Shown here: piece after piece, positions 1 through 15,000 of the stretch | Position numbering within the stretch: position 1 is the stretch's first letter | How the letters are laid out: each line of letters begins with the position of its first letter | DNA from: Ariolimax columbianus | Lineage: Eukaryota; Mollusca; Gastropoda; Stylommatophora; Arionidae | Assembly (NCBI GenBank): GCA_036924085.1 | Contig: JAVGWX010000006.1 | Location: 36,693,533-36,757,532, forward strand | Length of the DNA stretch: 64,000 bases | Direction: 5' to 3' | Position numbers and translations under genes: made by a program | Notes under the pieces: generated by a model | Told to the model about the DNA's origin: nothing | Databases searched by the model: none | Seen by the model: only the letters and a program-made list of their open reading frames with translations

Positions 1-20
1 AGGCAGAAATGCAATGTGTT
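1..20 (-). CDS. Amine oxidase coding exon 8 (first 20 bases, cut by window edge)
   Basis: A good acceptor (catcttttccag, AG at 21-22) is followed by 20 bases that, with the trailing G of exon 7, read E-HIAFLP. This continues AMPPKAI as family members do (short loop, then F-x-P-x-L). Short, so less certain than the other exons. Confidence 0.7.
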
Positions 21-3000
21 CTGGAAAAGATGAAAACATTGAAATAAGTCCAAAAAGCAAAAATCTTCTGTAGTTTTTTTATACCCTTAAGATTTTCCAA
101 ATGTTATCTGCTCAGCAGGTCTTCTATTCTTTCTCGTTCCCAGGACTTTTCACTGAGTATATTGTTGGACATTCCATTTGATCTTATCACATGACTGCAA
201 CTAAGAGTTTGCATGATTGAACTGGTGATAAGTTTTTATATGGACCTTCTTTGTCTGTGTTTGTCCTAAGTCTCCTATTACCAAGCCCTGAACAGGGCTT
301 TGCAAGTAGCAGGATGTAGTCCATAGAACAAATTGCGTTGTGTCGCTAGTTTACAGTTTGACTGCGATATTTGCAACTTTTGGTCCGACGCATTCGTCTT
401 CAACAGCAGGCATTTTTTGGGTACCGGGTTAGTCTTCCCTCTTTGATCCCTTCTCCTTAGTCAGTCTGCCTTCCCTTCTCCTTAGTCAGTCTGCCCTCCC
501 TTCTCCTTAGTCAGTCTGCCCTCCCTTCTCCTTAGTCAGTCTGCCCTCCCTTCTCCTTAGTCAGTCTGCCCTCCCTTCTCCTTAGTCAGTCTGCCCTCCC
601 TTCTCCTTATCAGTCTGCTCTGTTGCAGTCTGTTATCCCAGGATAAGGGTCCTGACACTAGCAGTCAGCTATAGGTTGCTGACTGCTGCAACTCATATGC
701 TGCTCAGCGTCTTGATCCGAATTTTTACAGATCAATATTGAGTCAGATTGTATTTCATAAGTTGACATTTCTTCTTCATCTTCTTCATTCTCAATCTCCC
801 ACTACCAAACCCTGAACAGGGCTTTGCAAGTAGCAGGATGTAGTCCGGAGAACAAACTGCATTGTGTCGCTAATTTACAGTTTGACTGAGATATTTGCAC
901 CTTTCAGTCGAAAACATCTGACTTCAACAGGCATTTTACAGTGCCGGGTTAGCCTTCCCTCTTCAATCCCTTCTCCTGAGCCAGTCTGCTCTGTTGCAGC
1001 CTGTTATCCAGGATGTGGAGAAGGGTCTTGGCAGCTCTGGTTTGCTGGCCTTGATGCTAGCAGTCAGCTTTGGGTCACAGACCACTGCAGCTTATACACT
1101 GCTCAGCATATTGACATTTGACATATTTTAATAATTCAAGAGGCTGTCTGACTATATATATCAGACATAGTCTGATATAAATAGGTTTTTATATGGTCCA
1201 ATATTGAGTCAGATTGTATATCGTAATTGACAATTGATTCAAGAGCCTGTCTATCGTTGTTTAAATATTTTGTTTCAATTCTGCTTGAAATATTAAAATT
1301 TCACATGCATATGGACAAACAGAGATAGTCAATATTTGCATTTATATGGTCTTAGTTAGTGACACAGCTCCCAAAATATGTTCCGATTCAGCTAGGTACT
1401 GCCCCTACTACTGGATGACCCGTCCTTCAACAGCGGTTACACCGCTGCAGGCACCAACTTCTCTTCCAACAGTCTCTTTCTTGGGCCACAGTAGACCAGT
1501 GGATAATGAGTCACTTCTATTGCATCATGAATGTTGTTGTGGAATGCAAGGGAGTAAGTTGGTCGTCATTCCTATTGTCACTTCTTGTCTCTGAGGTACC
1601 ATATTGTTGTCACGGTTTGCTGTACTCCATTGATCGTCCGTTCTTCGCTGTAAGTGGGCAGTGTTTGATCTTTTCTTCATAAATAACCGCATCTTCCACC
1701 TGGAACAATTGACGTATGTTCGAGTTATGTAGATCTAATGTGCGCTGGCTATAAAACATGAGGCCGACAATGTGTCTCTCGAGAAAGACTTTAGTCCCCT
1801 AGTTTGGACTCTTTATCTCCTTCGTGACTGACCATAGCATATTACAGGTAGCAATGTGGAGTTGAAGAGAGTAGTGCCCTATGGGATGTAAAACTATTAC
1901 AAAATATGTGCTGAAATAAGAAAACAAACATTTTTGTACCTATTGCTTTTGGTGGCATAGCCAGAACAACAAAAGATGCCCTTCCTGTCCAGCCTGTTGC
2001 TGTTGAGACCACTACTTCAGACTCTGTCTGCAAGAGAATAACATTAAATGAAGACCTGCTTTTTTACCAGTAAAACTAATAAATGGTAATGAAGTTTATG
2101 TTAATAATAATAATAATTAGTCTACGTCCATTGATGAGGACCACCAACATCATCCCATGTCTTACTGCATCCTTGAGTATGTGGGTGCGCTCATGACTGA
2201 TCAAGCCAAGTTCTATGAAATGACTGGCAAACATAGTCCACAGCTGCCACTGGTATTCTCTCTGCTCTAGACTTCATGACTGCGGGTCTATCCTGAACTG
2301 CCTGAACACGATGACCTTCGTTGAATTCAACACCATTTGTGACTGCACTCTTCCAGGTTGAATGATTTTGAGCCAGGTTTCCCCAGTAGATCACTAATAA
2401 GATAACAATATACAATATACAATAAATAAGAGGATGAACATCCACTGGATGTGTAATGATGTCATATTCCGTCACACCAGGAATTTAATTTTTGACCTTA
2501 TATTTTCCAGCTATCTCATCTTAGATATGATTATTATTATGATGATGATTATGTTTAATGCCCACAATGAGTAAGATTACCCTTTTGTGTGTCCTGAAAA
2601 GCGTATTAAGTAACACGTTGCAATAGTTTTCCTCATCCCGAGCGTGCTGATGAAGGTTGAACAGTGTCCTCCAGGCGGTTGTGCTTTGCTTGGCTTAATC
2701 TACATGTAACTCACAACTACGGGGATCCCATCAATTCCCCACCTCGTTAGTCAGGCTGCCATGGAGACAGTTCATTTTCAGGGAGAACTACGAGGAAGTC
2801 AAAGTGGGAGTCTTGGCCAGTATATTTTTTCCTGACCCTGACTAACATGTCTGATCAGCATGTTTTGCCTGAACAGACATTACACTAGTCTCTTCTTCCT
2901 ATCTTGGAACTGTAAATTAATATTCAATTTAAGAGGACGGCGTGGGCTAGTAGTTAAGAGACACGGCTCACAAGCCGAAGGTGCTGGGTGCCCCATGACA

Positions 3001-6000
3001 GCACCGGCCATTACCCCGGGGAAGCAAACCCTTAAAAAATGCAGGGGGAAGCAGACCATGACATAAAATACATGCCAAAGTCGGATGCACTGGACCAACA
3101 AGTGCAAAATAAAAACAGTGCAACACACACCGCCTTGGCGGAAAAGAGAAATAAGACGAACTCAACCAAAACAACAACAAAAATCAATTTTTTTTTAGGT
3201 AGGGTGGGGATGAAACAATTAGTAGAGATGTGCAGGTTTTACCAAGCAGCTGTAATTCTAACTGGGCATTACAGACACATTTCTTTCAATATCTGCAAGT
3301 AACACGTCTCAAAACAACCACGACAAGCCCGGTCTGTCAAATCAAGTGTGATGAGATTTGAACCTGGCACATTGAGATCATAAACCAAGTTCCCAACCCC
3401 CTAGGCCACCTGATTCCCAATTAAAAAGCTAAATAACCAGAAATACAAAACAATGGATTAAAAAAATATGACACCCAGATCAGTTTACCTGCTGTATAGA
3501 CGCAACAGGATCCCCAAGAAGCACGTTATCTTCTCCAACATGCTCTACCAACTTCTGGGATATCTGCTGAGCTCCACCCTAAACAAAATAATGGCATAAA
3601 TTAGGCAGTTAGATCACAGTGAATGATCAAGAACATTAGCCAGCACAGTGACTATCAAGAATGTTAGCCAGCACAGTGAATGATCAAGAATCGTAGCCGG
3701 CACAGTGAATGATCAAGAATTGTAGCCGGCACAGTGAATGATCAAGAATCTTAGCCGGCACAGTGAATGATCAAGAATCTTAGCCGGTCAATGATGTAGT
3801 TAAGTCGATAAAAACGCACATAGATAATGGCATAGTAGACTGGAATTACAGCGTGCCAGGGTTTTAAATCTCAGACGGACAGACACAAAAACCAGGACTG
3901 TGGCTCGTGCGTGGTACAACCACTTCTCCAGTCAATCCAGCTGTAAATGAGTACCTGACATTTGAGTTAGGGAAGGTAAAAACGGCAAGAAAGGGAACTG
4001 GCCACCCCACCTCACATAGACTGCGGCTTTGTAGATGAAGAGTTATCTTCATTCCCGGTAATTGTTGACTTTACCTTTTAGTGACTGCATCAGGTCAAAA
4101 ACAAAATGGTACCTACACAACAAGGCCTTGGTCAAGAACAAAAAACAAACAAAAACAACTAACAAATCAAAACAAAAAAGACATGATGTAAAACGAGCTG
4201 TTAAAAGTTCACCCCCATTACAGAATGTGCCAAGATAGTGTGAGACACCAAATGCCAGTTATGAAAGTAAGTGGGACAAACAAGAAATGGTCAATTTAAC
4301 TGTGCATTCCAAGCAATCACCACTCTCTGGCTAACAAAATATTTCCTGGCATCTAACATTACTTTTATTAAGTTAGCTAAATACATAACACGTCACCTGT
4401 ATTTTCCATTCCTGTGCAGTAAAATCAGTAGCTTCTACAATATTCTTTATTCCACCAGCCATACTGACATACAAAATATAGTAGAGAAAAGAAATCTGGC
4501 TAGGTTCACATCCCAGGATACATCTGACTGCAGCTACAATGGCTGCTCGAGCACCTGAAATATATAGGTAGTACCAAAGATAATATTATCACAGATGATA
4601 AACTACTGCTACTGATTTCTTGGTCAACAACAGCCACAAATTTGGCTTGGCTTTGTTCGTTCTCAATCTCCAGCTACCAAACCCTGAAAAGGGCTTAAGT
4701 AGCAGAATGTAGTCCAGAGAACGGAATGTGTTGTCGTAGTTTACAGCTTGACTGCGATATTTGCACCTTTCAATCCAACACATCTGACTTCAGCAAGCAT
4801 TTTTTGAGTACCGGGTTAGTATTCCCTCTTCGATCCCTTCTCCTTAGCCAGTCTGCCCTGCTGCAGCCTGTTATCCAGGATCACCACATGGAGGTGTAGA
4901 AGGGTCTTGGCAGCTCTGGTTCGCTGGCCCTGATGCTAGCAGTCAGCTATGGGTCGCTGACCACTGCAGCTCATGCACTGCTCAGCATCTTGATCCCAGC
5001 AACAAATTTGACAAGGACATCTCACACAGGAAAGAGGTGGTTGGCTCAGCTTTAATTGCATTGAACCGATACGCCAGTAGATCACTAGCGTCAAGGTCAG
5101 GACTCATACCTTCAACAGCATGGTCATCCCAGCAATGGTATATGGACATGATGTTTGGAGTCTATGCAGATCAGACGCAGAGAGGCTCTGTGCTACCAAA
5201 AGAGCAATTGAGTGAAGTCATAAATATCTCCTTGAGAGAAAACTTCCAAAATGCCGACATCCACCACTAGAGTTCTGGGATGTCATCGACTCAGCATCAA
5301 TGTGAAAGTACTAATGGACCTGCCATGTGGTCCGCATAAATCACAATAGATGGATGAGGAGGGTGTTTTTCTGGTGGCCATACAACGACTTGCGCTGCCG
5401 CTTTTCAGCAAAATGGAGATATGTTCTGTACCACGTCCTTGGACCATCAAGGCACCCATGGGTGAAGGACAGACACGGATTCAAGTCGGATAAACCATTA
5501 AAAACTGCATTATACAAGGCATCAGCTTTTGTGAGTTGAGGTAGCCTGCTCCCTTTCTCTATAGCAGATGCTACAGAAGAGGATGAAGTGTTAGAGGGAT
5601 GAAGTGTTAGAGAGTGTTGAAGAGTTATTAGTATTTGTCAGATGCAGTCACCAGATTTAGCCCTTGCACTACCCACTTACGCATTGCATTAACAAACTCC
5701 AATAAAAGCAATGTACCCATTTACAGAAGGCTGAACTGGCTTTGACGATCTAGACTTTGCTAATGATTGATTCTTCTGTCTCACAACCACAACCAAATGT
5801 AAAACTAAACAAATTATTTTACTGCATGGTGACTGAAATTAGGTCTGAGGGTACACAAAGAAAAGAAACACAGATTCTGAGAAAAAAAAGGACCTACTGA
5901 CAAACAGATTGTACTGAGAGACATTGTATTACAAAAGGTAGATACATTCATATATTATGGTGGCAATATCTCTCTCTCTCATGTAGCATGTCCTTTGTAA

Positions 6001-9000
6001 AACGTCGCTCCCATCACAGTCTGTCTGAAAGAAACTCGTTCCCTTGCCAAAACTCCAGCTTCCGCCACTGTCATACTCAGGCACTCCTGGATATCTTGGT
6101 GCCATCGTCTTCTTGGTCTACCCCTTCCTCTTTTGTCTGGCACCATACCTTCCATCACCGTCCTCTCAAGACCGTTGTGTCTCTTGATGTGACCAAAGTA
6201 TTTGCATTTTCTAGCCAAAATGGAATTGATAAACCAGTTTTCCTCTATGCTCAACTCTTGCCGAATGTCTACATTTGTTCTTTTCTCTGTCCAGGGTATT
6301 CTGAGGATCTTTCTGTAACATTTTGACTCGAAGGATTCGATTCTTTGTCTAGAAGTTTTGGTAATCATCCATGCTTCACAGCCATAAGCTGCCACAGGAA
6401 AAACACAGGCTCTCAAGACTTTTACTTTTATCGTTTTGTTGGTGCCCTGCCATAATTTCTTCAGGCTGTTCAGTCTCTGCATTGCCATAGCTAGTCGTCT
6501 TCTGATTTCTTTCGAGCAGTCACCATTTTTGTCGATTCTGGAGCCCAGATATTCAAAATGTGTAACCTGATCTATTTCCTCACCACCCACTGTAAATTTA
6601 TGCTGACATTGTGTTTTATCGGTGGTCATTATCTTTGTTTTGTTTATGTTTATGAACAGATTTTGATCTTTACTATGTCCATTAACGGCTGAAAGTAGCT
6701 GCTCTAGCCCTTCCGCACTTCTTGATAGTATCACTGTGTCCTCTGCATATCGTAACTCTGGAATCTCGTACCCCCCAATCGTAAATGGGTCGAAACTTTC
6801 AATGTTCTCATCTTCTCGCACATTTCTCATTATACATTCCGCATATATGTTGTACAGATAAGGTGAGAGTATACATCCCTGTCGGACTCCCTTTTGTACT
6901 GCAAACCAATCTGATGTTTGCCCAGATACTCGGACAGCGGCTTGTTGATCTTGGTATAATGTTTCAATGAGATGGACTATATGCAAAGGAAACCCCAATT
7001 CCTTCATGATTCTCCACAGATTTTGATGTTTTACCGTGTCGAAGGCCTTAGTGTAATCAATGAAACATGTGTACAGGTCTACATTAAACTCTCTACATTT
7101 TTCATAGATATTCCTTAAATTGAATATGTGGTCCCGGGTCCCTCTGTCTTTCCTAAAACCTGCCTGGACTACGTGAATTTCAGATTCAAACCTTTTCTCT
7201 ATCCTTCTTAATAGGATTCGCAAGAGTATCTTGCTAGTATGGCTGATCAGTGCGATAGTTCGGTAGTTCGTGCACAGCTTCAGGTTGCCTTTTTTGGAGA
7301 GGGGAATATAAATTGATTTCTTCCATGCTTCTGGCCACTCTGCACTGTGCCATATCTGTTTACACAGCATGTGGTAGACTCGAGCACATGCCTCTCCTCC
7401 TGCTTGTATTAGCTCTGCTGGGATATCATCGCATCCTGGGGACTTTCCCTTTTTCAGGCTTTTAATTGCAGAGCGTACTTCTTCCAATGTTGGTTCAGGT
7501 TCTTTCTCATCCTTTGGTAGGATTGTAACTGAGCGCTTTGTGCTATCTCCATACATGGTTCTGCAGTACTCTCTCCATCTATTCAGTATGTCTTTGGTTT
7601 CTGTTAGTGTGTTATCCTCTTCGTCATTTATGACATGTGGAACCAGACGGAATTCCCTTGTCAGTGTTCTTATTGCCTTGAATGCATCTCTTTCTTTGCC
7701 TTGTTGTTGTAGGTTTTCTATATCCTTACATGTTTCTACTATGTATCTTCTTTTATCTTTTCTTATTTCTCTTCTAATTTTTCTTGCGCAGTTTTTATAT
7801 GCTGTGTTGGTCCCCTTACTTCCCATTTGTTTTAATTGTTGCCTTTCTGCAATGAGTTTCTGTGTTTCGTCTGTTATATAGCTCTGTGTCTTGTGCAATA
7901 TCTTTGGAATCATTTCTTTTGCTGTCGAGATCAAAATCTTCCTTGCGTACGATGTCAACTCCTCAGATGTCATCTTTTCCTGTATAGCAAGCAACGCCTC
8001 AAATTTGTTTTCTACTTTGATGTTGTATTCAGTAGGTATCGCTGATACATCGAAGCGTATTCGCTGGCAACCTTTGTAGATCCTGCGTAGTCTTGTTTGG
8101 TGGCAATATAGACAAGATCAAAGGTACTAATTGTGTGTTGTGTTCTTGTTTGCTCATACTAATTGTGTGTGTGTTCTTGTTTGCTCATACTAATTGTGTG
8201 TGTGTTCTTCTTTCCTCAAACTGATTGTGTGTGTGTTCATGTTTGCTCATTCTGTGTGTGTGTGTTCATGTTTGCTCATTCTGACTGTGTGTGTGTTCAT
8301 GTTTGCTCATTCTGACTGTGTGTGTGTGTTCATGTTTGCTCATTCTGTGTGTTTGTGTTCATGTTTGCTCATTATGTTTGTGTTCATGTTTGCTCATTCT
8401 GTGTGTGTTCATGTTTGCTCATTCTGTGTGTGTTCATGTTTGCTCATTCTGTGTGTGTTCATGTTGGCTCATTCTGTGTGTGTTCATGTTTGCTCATTCT
8501 GACTGTGTGTGTGTGTGTGTTCCTGTTTGCTCATTCTGACTGTGTGTGTGTGTGTTCATGTTTGCTCATTCTGACTGTGTGTGTGTTCATGTTTGCTCAT
8601 TCTGTGTGTGTTGCTGTTTTCTCATTCTGGCTGTGTGTGTGTTCATGTTTGCTCATTCTGGTTGTGTGTTCATGTTTGCTCATTCTGACTGTGTGTGTAT
8701 TCATTTTTGCTCATTCTGTGTGTGTTCATGTTTGCTCATTCTGTGTATGTTCATGTTTTCTCATTCTGTGTGTGTGTCTTCATGTTTGCTCATTCTGACT
8801 GTGTCTGTGTTTATGTTCGCTCATTCTGTGTGTGTTCATGTTTGCTCATTCTGTGCGTATTCATGTTTGCTCATTCTGACTGTGTGTGTGTTCATGTTTG
8901 CTCATTCTGTGTGTGTTCATGTTTGCTCATTCTGACTGTGTGTGTCTTCATGTTTGCTCATTCTGACTGTGTGTGTGTTCATGTTTGCTCATTCTGTGTG

Positions 9001-12000
9001 TTCATATTTGCTCATTCTGTGTGTGTTCATGGTCGCTCATTCTGTGTGTGTTCATGTTTGCTCATTCTGTGCGTATTCATGTTTGCTCATTCTGTGTGTG
9101 TTCATGTTTGCTCATTCTGTGTGTGTTCATATTTGCTCATTCTGTGCGTATTCATGTTTGCTCATTCTGACTGTGTGTGTGTTCATGTTTGTTCATTCTG
9201 TGTGTGTTCATGTTGCTCATTCTGACTGTGTGTATCTTCATGTTTGCTCATTCTGACTGTGTGTGTCTTCATGTTTGCTCATTCTGACTGTGTGTGTGTT
9301 CATGTTCGCTCATTCTGTGTGTGTTCATGTTTGCTCATTCTGTGCGTATTCATGTTTGCTCATTCTGTGTGTTCATGTTTGCTCATTCTGTGTGTGTTCA
9401 TGTTTGCTCATTCTGTGTGTGTTCATATTTGCTCCTTCTGTGCGTATTCATGTTTGCTCATTCTGACTGTGTGTGTGTTCATGTTTGTTCATTCTGTGTG
9501 TGTTGCTGTTTTCTCATTCTGACTGTGTGTGTTCATGTTGCTCATTCTGGTTGTGTGTTCATGTTGCTCATTCTGGTTGTGTGTTCATGTTTGCTCATTC
9601 TGTGTGTGTTCATGTTTGCTCATTCTGTGTGTTCATGTTTGCTCATTCTGTGCATATTCATGTTTGCTCATTCTGACTGTGTGTGTGTTCATGTTTGTTC
9701 ATTCTGTGTGTGTTGTTATTTTCTCATTCTGACTGTGTGTGTTCATGGTGCTCATTCTGGTTGTGTGTTCATGTTGCTCATTCTGGTTGTGTGTTCATGT
9801 TTGTTCATTCTGTGTGTGTTCATGTTTGCTCATTCTGTGTGTGTTCATGTTTGCTCATTCTGTGTGTGTTCATGTTTGCTAATTCTGTGTGTGTTCATGT
9901 TTGCTCATTCTGTGTGTGTTCATGTTTGCTCATTCTGACTGTGTGTGTGTTCATGTTTGCTTATTCTGACTGTGTGTGTGTTCATGTTTGCTTATTCTGA
10001 CTGTGTGTGTGTTCATGTTTGTTCATTCTGTGTGTGTTCATGTTTGTTCATTCTGTGTGTGTTCATGTTTGCTCATTCTGTGTGTGTTCATGTTTGTTTA
10101 TTCTATGTTTGTTCATTCTGTGTGTGTTCATGTTTGGTCATTCTGTGTGTTCACGTTTGTTCATTCTGTGTGTGTTCATATTTGGTCATTCTGTGTGTGT
10201 TCATGTTTGGTCATTCTGTGTGTGTTCATGTTTGCTCATTCTGACTGTGTGTGTGTGTGTATGTTTGCTCATTCTGACTGTGTGTGTGTGTGTGTTCATG
10301 TTTGCTCATTCTGACTGTGTGTGTGTTCATGTTTGCTCATTTTGACTGTGTGTGTGTGTTCATGTTTGCTCATTCTGACTGTGTGTGTGTTCATGTTTGC
10401 TCATTCTGTGTGTGTTCATGTTCGCTCATTCTGTGTGTGTTTATGTTTGCTCATTCTGACTGTGTGTGTGTTCATGTTTACTCATTCTGTGTGTGTTTAT
10501 GTTTGCTCATTCTGACTGTGTGTGTGTTCATGTTTGCTCATTTTGACTGTGTGTGTGTGTTCATGTTTGCTCATTCTGACTGTGTGTGTGTTCATGTTTG
10601 CTCATTCTGTGTGTGTTCATGTTTGCTCATTATGTGTGTGTTCATGTTTGCTCATTCTGTGTGTGTTCGTTTGCTCATTCTGTGTGTTCATGTTTGCTCA
10701 TTCTGTGTGTGTTCATGTTTGCTCATTCTGACTGTGTGTTCATGTTTGCTCATTCTGACTGTGTGTGTGTGTGTTCCTGTTTGCTCATTCTGACTGTGTG
10801 TGTGTGTTCATGTTTGCTCATTCTGACTGTGTGTGTGTTCATGTTTTCTCATTCTAGCTGTGTGTATGTTCATGTTTGTTCATTATGTGTGTGTTCATGT
10901 TTGCTCATTCTGGTTGTGTGTTCATGTTTGCTCATTCTGTGTGTGTTCATGTTTGCTCATTCTGTGTGTTCATGTTTGCTCATTCTGTGTGTGTTCATGT
11001 TTTCTCATTCTGACTGTGTCTGTGTTCATGTTTACTCATTCTGTGTGTTCATGTTTGCTCATTCTGTGTGTGTTCATGTTCGCTCATTCTGTGTGTGTTC
11101 ATGTTTGCTCATTGTGCGTATTCATGTTTGCTCATTCTGTGCGTATTCATGTTTGCTCATTCTGACTGTGTGTGTGTTCATGTTTGCTCATTCTGTGTGT
11201 GTCTTCATGTTTGCTCATTCTGACTGTGTGTGTGTGTTCATGTTTGCTCATTCTGTGTGTGTTCATGTTTGCTCATTCTGTGTGTGTTCATGTTTGCTCA
11301 TTCTGTGTGTGTTCATGTTTGCTCATTCTGTGTGTGTTCATGTTTGCTCATTCTGTGTGTGTTCATGTTTGCTCATTCTGACTGTGTGTGTGTGTGTGTG
11401 TTCCTGTTTGCTCATTCTGACTGTGTGTGTGTGTGTTCATGTTTGCTCATTCTGACTGTGTGTGTGTTCATGTTTGCTCATTCTGTGTGTGTTGCTGTTT
11501 TCTCATTCTGGCTGTGTGTGTGTTCATGTTTGCTCATTCTGGTTGTGTGTTCATGTTTGCTCATTCTGACTGTGTGTGTATTCATTTTTGCTCATTCTGT
11601 GTATGTTCATGTTTTCTCATTCTGTGTGTGTCTCTTCATGTTTGCTCATTCTGACTGTGTCTGTGTTCATGTTCGCTCATTCTGTGTGTGTTCATGTTTG
11701 CTCATTCTGTGCGTATTCATGTTTGCTCATTCTGACTGTGTGTGTGTTCATGTTTGCTCATTCTGTGTGTGTTCATGTTTGCTCATTCTGACTGTGTGTG
11801 TCTTCATGTTTGCTCATTCTGACTGTGTGTGTATTCATGTTTGCTCATTCTGTGTGTTCATGTTTGCTCATTCTGTGTGTGTTCATGGTCGCTCATTCTG
11901 TGTGTGTTCATGTTTGCTCATTCTGTGCGTATTCATGTTTGCTCATTCTGTGTGTGTTCATGTTTGCTCATTCTGTGTGTGTTCATATTTGCTCATTCTG

Positions 12001-15000
12001 TGCGTATTCATGTTTGCTCATTCTGACTGTGTGTGTGTTCATGTTTGTTCATTCTGTGTGTGTTCATGTTGCTCATTCTGGTTGTGTGTTCATGTTTGCT
12101 CATTCTGTGCGTGTTCATGTTTGCTCATTCTGACTGTGTGTATCTTCATGTTTGCTCATTCTGACTGTGTGTGTCTTCATGTTTGCTCATTCTGACTGTG
12201 TGTGTGTTCATGTTCGCTCATTCTGTGTGTGTTCATGTTTGCTCATTCTGTGCGTATTCATGTTTGCTCATTCTGTGTGTTCATGTTTGCTCATTCTGTG
12301 TGTGTTCATGTTTGCTCATTCTGTGTGTGTTCATATTTGCTCCTTCTGTGCGTATTCATGTTCGCTCATTCTGACTGTGTGTGTGTTCATGTTTGTTCAT
12401 TCTGTGTGTGTTGCTGTTTTCTCATTCTGACTGTGTGTGTTCATGTTGCTCATTCTGGTTGTGTGTTCATGTTTGCTCATTCTGTGTGTGTTCATGGTTG
12501 CTCATTCTGTGTGTGTTCATGGTTGCTCATTCTGTGTGTGTTCATGTTTGCTCATTCTGTGCATATTCATGTTTGCTCATTCTGACTGTGTGTGTGTTCA
12601 TGTTTGTTCATTCTGTGTGTGTTGCTGTTTTCTCATTCTGACTGTGTGTGTTCATGTTGCTCATTCTGGTTGTGTGTTCATGTTGCTCATTCTGGTTGTG
12701 TGTTCATGTTTGTTCATTCTGTGTGTGTTCATGTTTGCTCATTCTGTGTGTGTTCATGTTTGCTCATTCTGTGTGTGTTCATGTTTGCTCATTCTGTGTG
12801 TGTTCATGTTTGCTCATTCTGTGTGTGTTCATGTTTGCTCATTCTGTGTGTGTTCATGTTTGCTCATTCTGTGTGTGTTCATGTTTGCTCATTCTGTGTG
12901 TGTTCATGTTTGCTCATTCTGTGTGTGTTCATGTTTGCTCATTCTGACTGTGTGTGTGTTCATGTTTGCTTATTCTGACTGTGTGTGTGTTCATGTTTGC
13001 TTATTCTGACTGTGTGTGTGTTCATGTTTGCTTATTCTGACTGTGTGTGTGTTCATGTTTGTTCATTCTGTGTGTGTTCATGTTTGTTCATTCTGTGTGT
13101 GTTCATGTTTGCTCATTCTGTGTGTGTTCATGTTTGCTCATTCTGTGTGTGTTCATGTTTGTTTATTCTGTGTGTGTTCATGTTTGTTCATTCTGTGTGT
13201 GTTCATGTTTGGTCATTCTGTGTGTTCACGTTTGTTCATTCTGTGTGTGTTCATATTTGGTCATTCTGTGTGTGTTCATGTTTGCTCATTCTGACTGTGT
13301 GTGTGTGTATGTTTGCTCATTCTGACTGTGTGTGTTCATGTTTGCTCATTCTGACTGTGTGTGTGTTCATGTTTGCTCATTTTGACTGTGTGTGTGTGTT
13401 CATGTTTGCTCATTCTGTGTGTGTTCATGTTCGCTCATTCTGTGTGTGTTTATGTTTGCTCATTCTGACTGTGTGTGTGTTCATGTTTACTCATTCTGTG
13501 TGTGTTTATGTTTGTTCATTATATGTGTGTTCATGTTTGTTCATTCTGTGTGTGTTCATGTTTGCTCATTCTGTGTGTGTTCATGTTTGCTCATTATGTG
13601 TGTGTTCATGTTTGCTCATTCTGTGTGTGTTCGTTTGCTCATTCTGTGTGTTCATGTTTGCTCATTCTGTGTGTGTTCATGTTTGCTCATTCTGTGTGTG
13701 TTCATGTTTGCTCATTCTGACTGTGTGTGTGTGTTCCTGTTTGCTCATTCTGACTGTGTGTGTGTGTTCATGTTTGCTCATTCTGACTGTGTGTGTGTTC
13801 ATGTTTTCTCATTCTAGCTGTGTGTATGTTCATGTTTGTTCATTATGTGTGTGTTCATGTTTGCTCATTCTGGTTGTGTGTTCATGTTTGCTCATTCTGT
13901 GTGTGTTCATGTTTGCTCATTCTGTGTGTTCATTCTGTGTGTGTTCATGTTTTCTCATTCTGACTGTGTCTGTGTTCATGTTTGCTCATTCTGTGTGTTC
14001 ATGTTTGCTCATTCTGTGTGTGTTCATGTTCGCTCATTCTGTGTGTGTTCATGTTTGCTCATTGTGCGTATTCATGTTTGCTCATTCTGTGCGTATTCAT
14101 GTTTGCTTATTCTGACTGTGTGTGTGTTCATGTTTGCTCATTCTGTGTGTGTCTTCATGTTTGCTCATTCTGACTGTGTGTGTGTGTTCATGTTTGCTCA
14201 TTCTGTGTGTGTTCATGTTTGCTCATTCTGTGTGTGTTCATGTTTGCTCATTCTGACTGTGTGTGTGTGTGTTCATGTTTGCTCATTCTGACTGTGTGTG
14301 TGTTCATGTTTGCTTATTCTGACTGTGTGTGTGTTCATGTTTGTTCATTCTGTGTGTGTTCATGTTTGTTCATTCTGTGTGTGTTCATGTTTGCTCATTC
14401 TGTGTGTGTTCATGTTTGTTCATTCTGTGTGTGTTCATGTTTGTTTATTCTGTGTGTGTTCATTCTGTGTGTGTTCATGTTTGGTCATTCTGTGTGTTCA
14501 CGTTTGTTCATTCTGTGTGTGTTCATATTTGGTCATTCTGTGTGTGTTCATGTTGCTCATTCTGGTTGTGTGTTCATGTTTGCTCATTCTGTGTGTGTTC
14601 ATGTTCGCTCATTCTGTGTGTGTTCATGTTTGCTCATTCTGTGTGTTCATGTTTGCTCATTCTGTGCATATTCATGTTTGCTCATTCTGACTGTGTGTGT
14701 GTTCATGTTTGTTCATTCTGTGTGTGTTGCTATTTTCTCATTCTGACTGTGTGTGTTCATGGTGCTCATTCTGGTTGTGTGTTCATGTTGCTCATTCTGG
14801 TTGTGTGTTCATGTTTGTTCATTCTGTGTGTGTTCATGTTTGCTCATTCTGTGTGTGTTCATGTTTGCTCATTCTGTGTGTGTTCATGTTTGCTAATTCT
14901 GTGTGTGTTCATGTTTGCTCATTCTGTGTGTGTTCATGTTTGCTCATTCTGACTGTGTGTGTGTTCATGTTTGCTTATTCTGACTGTGTGTGTGTTCATG

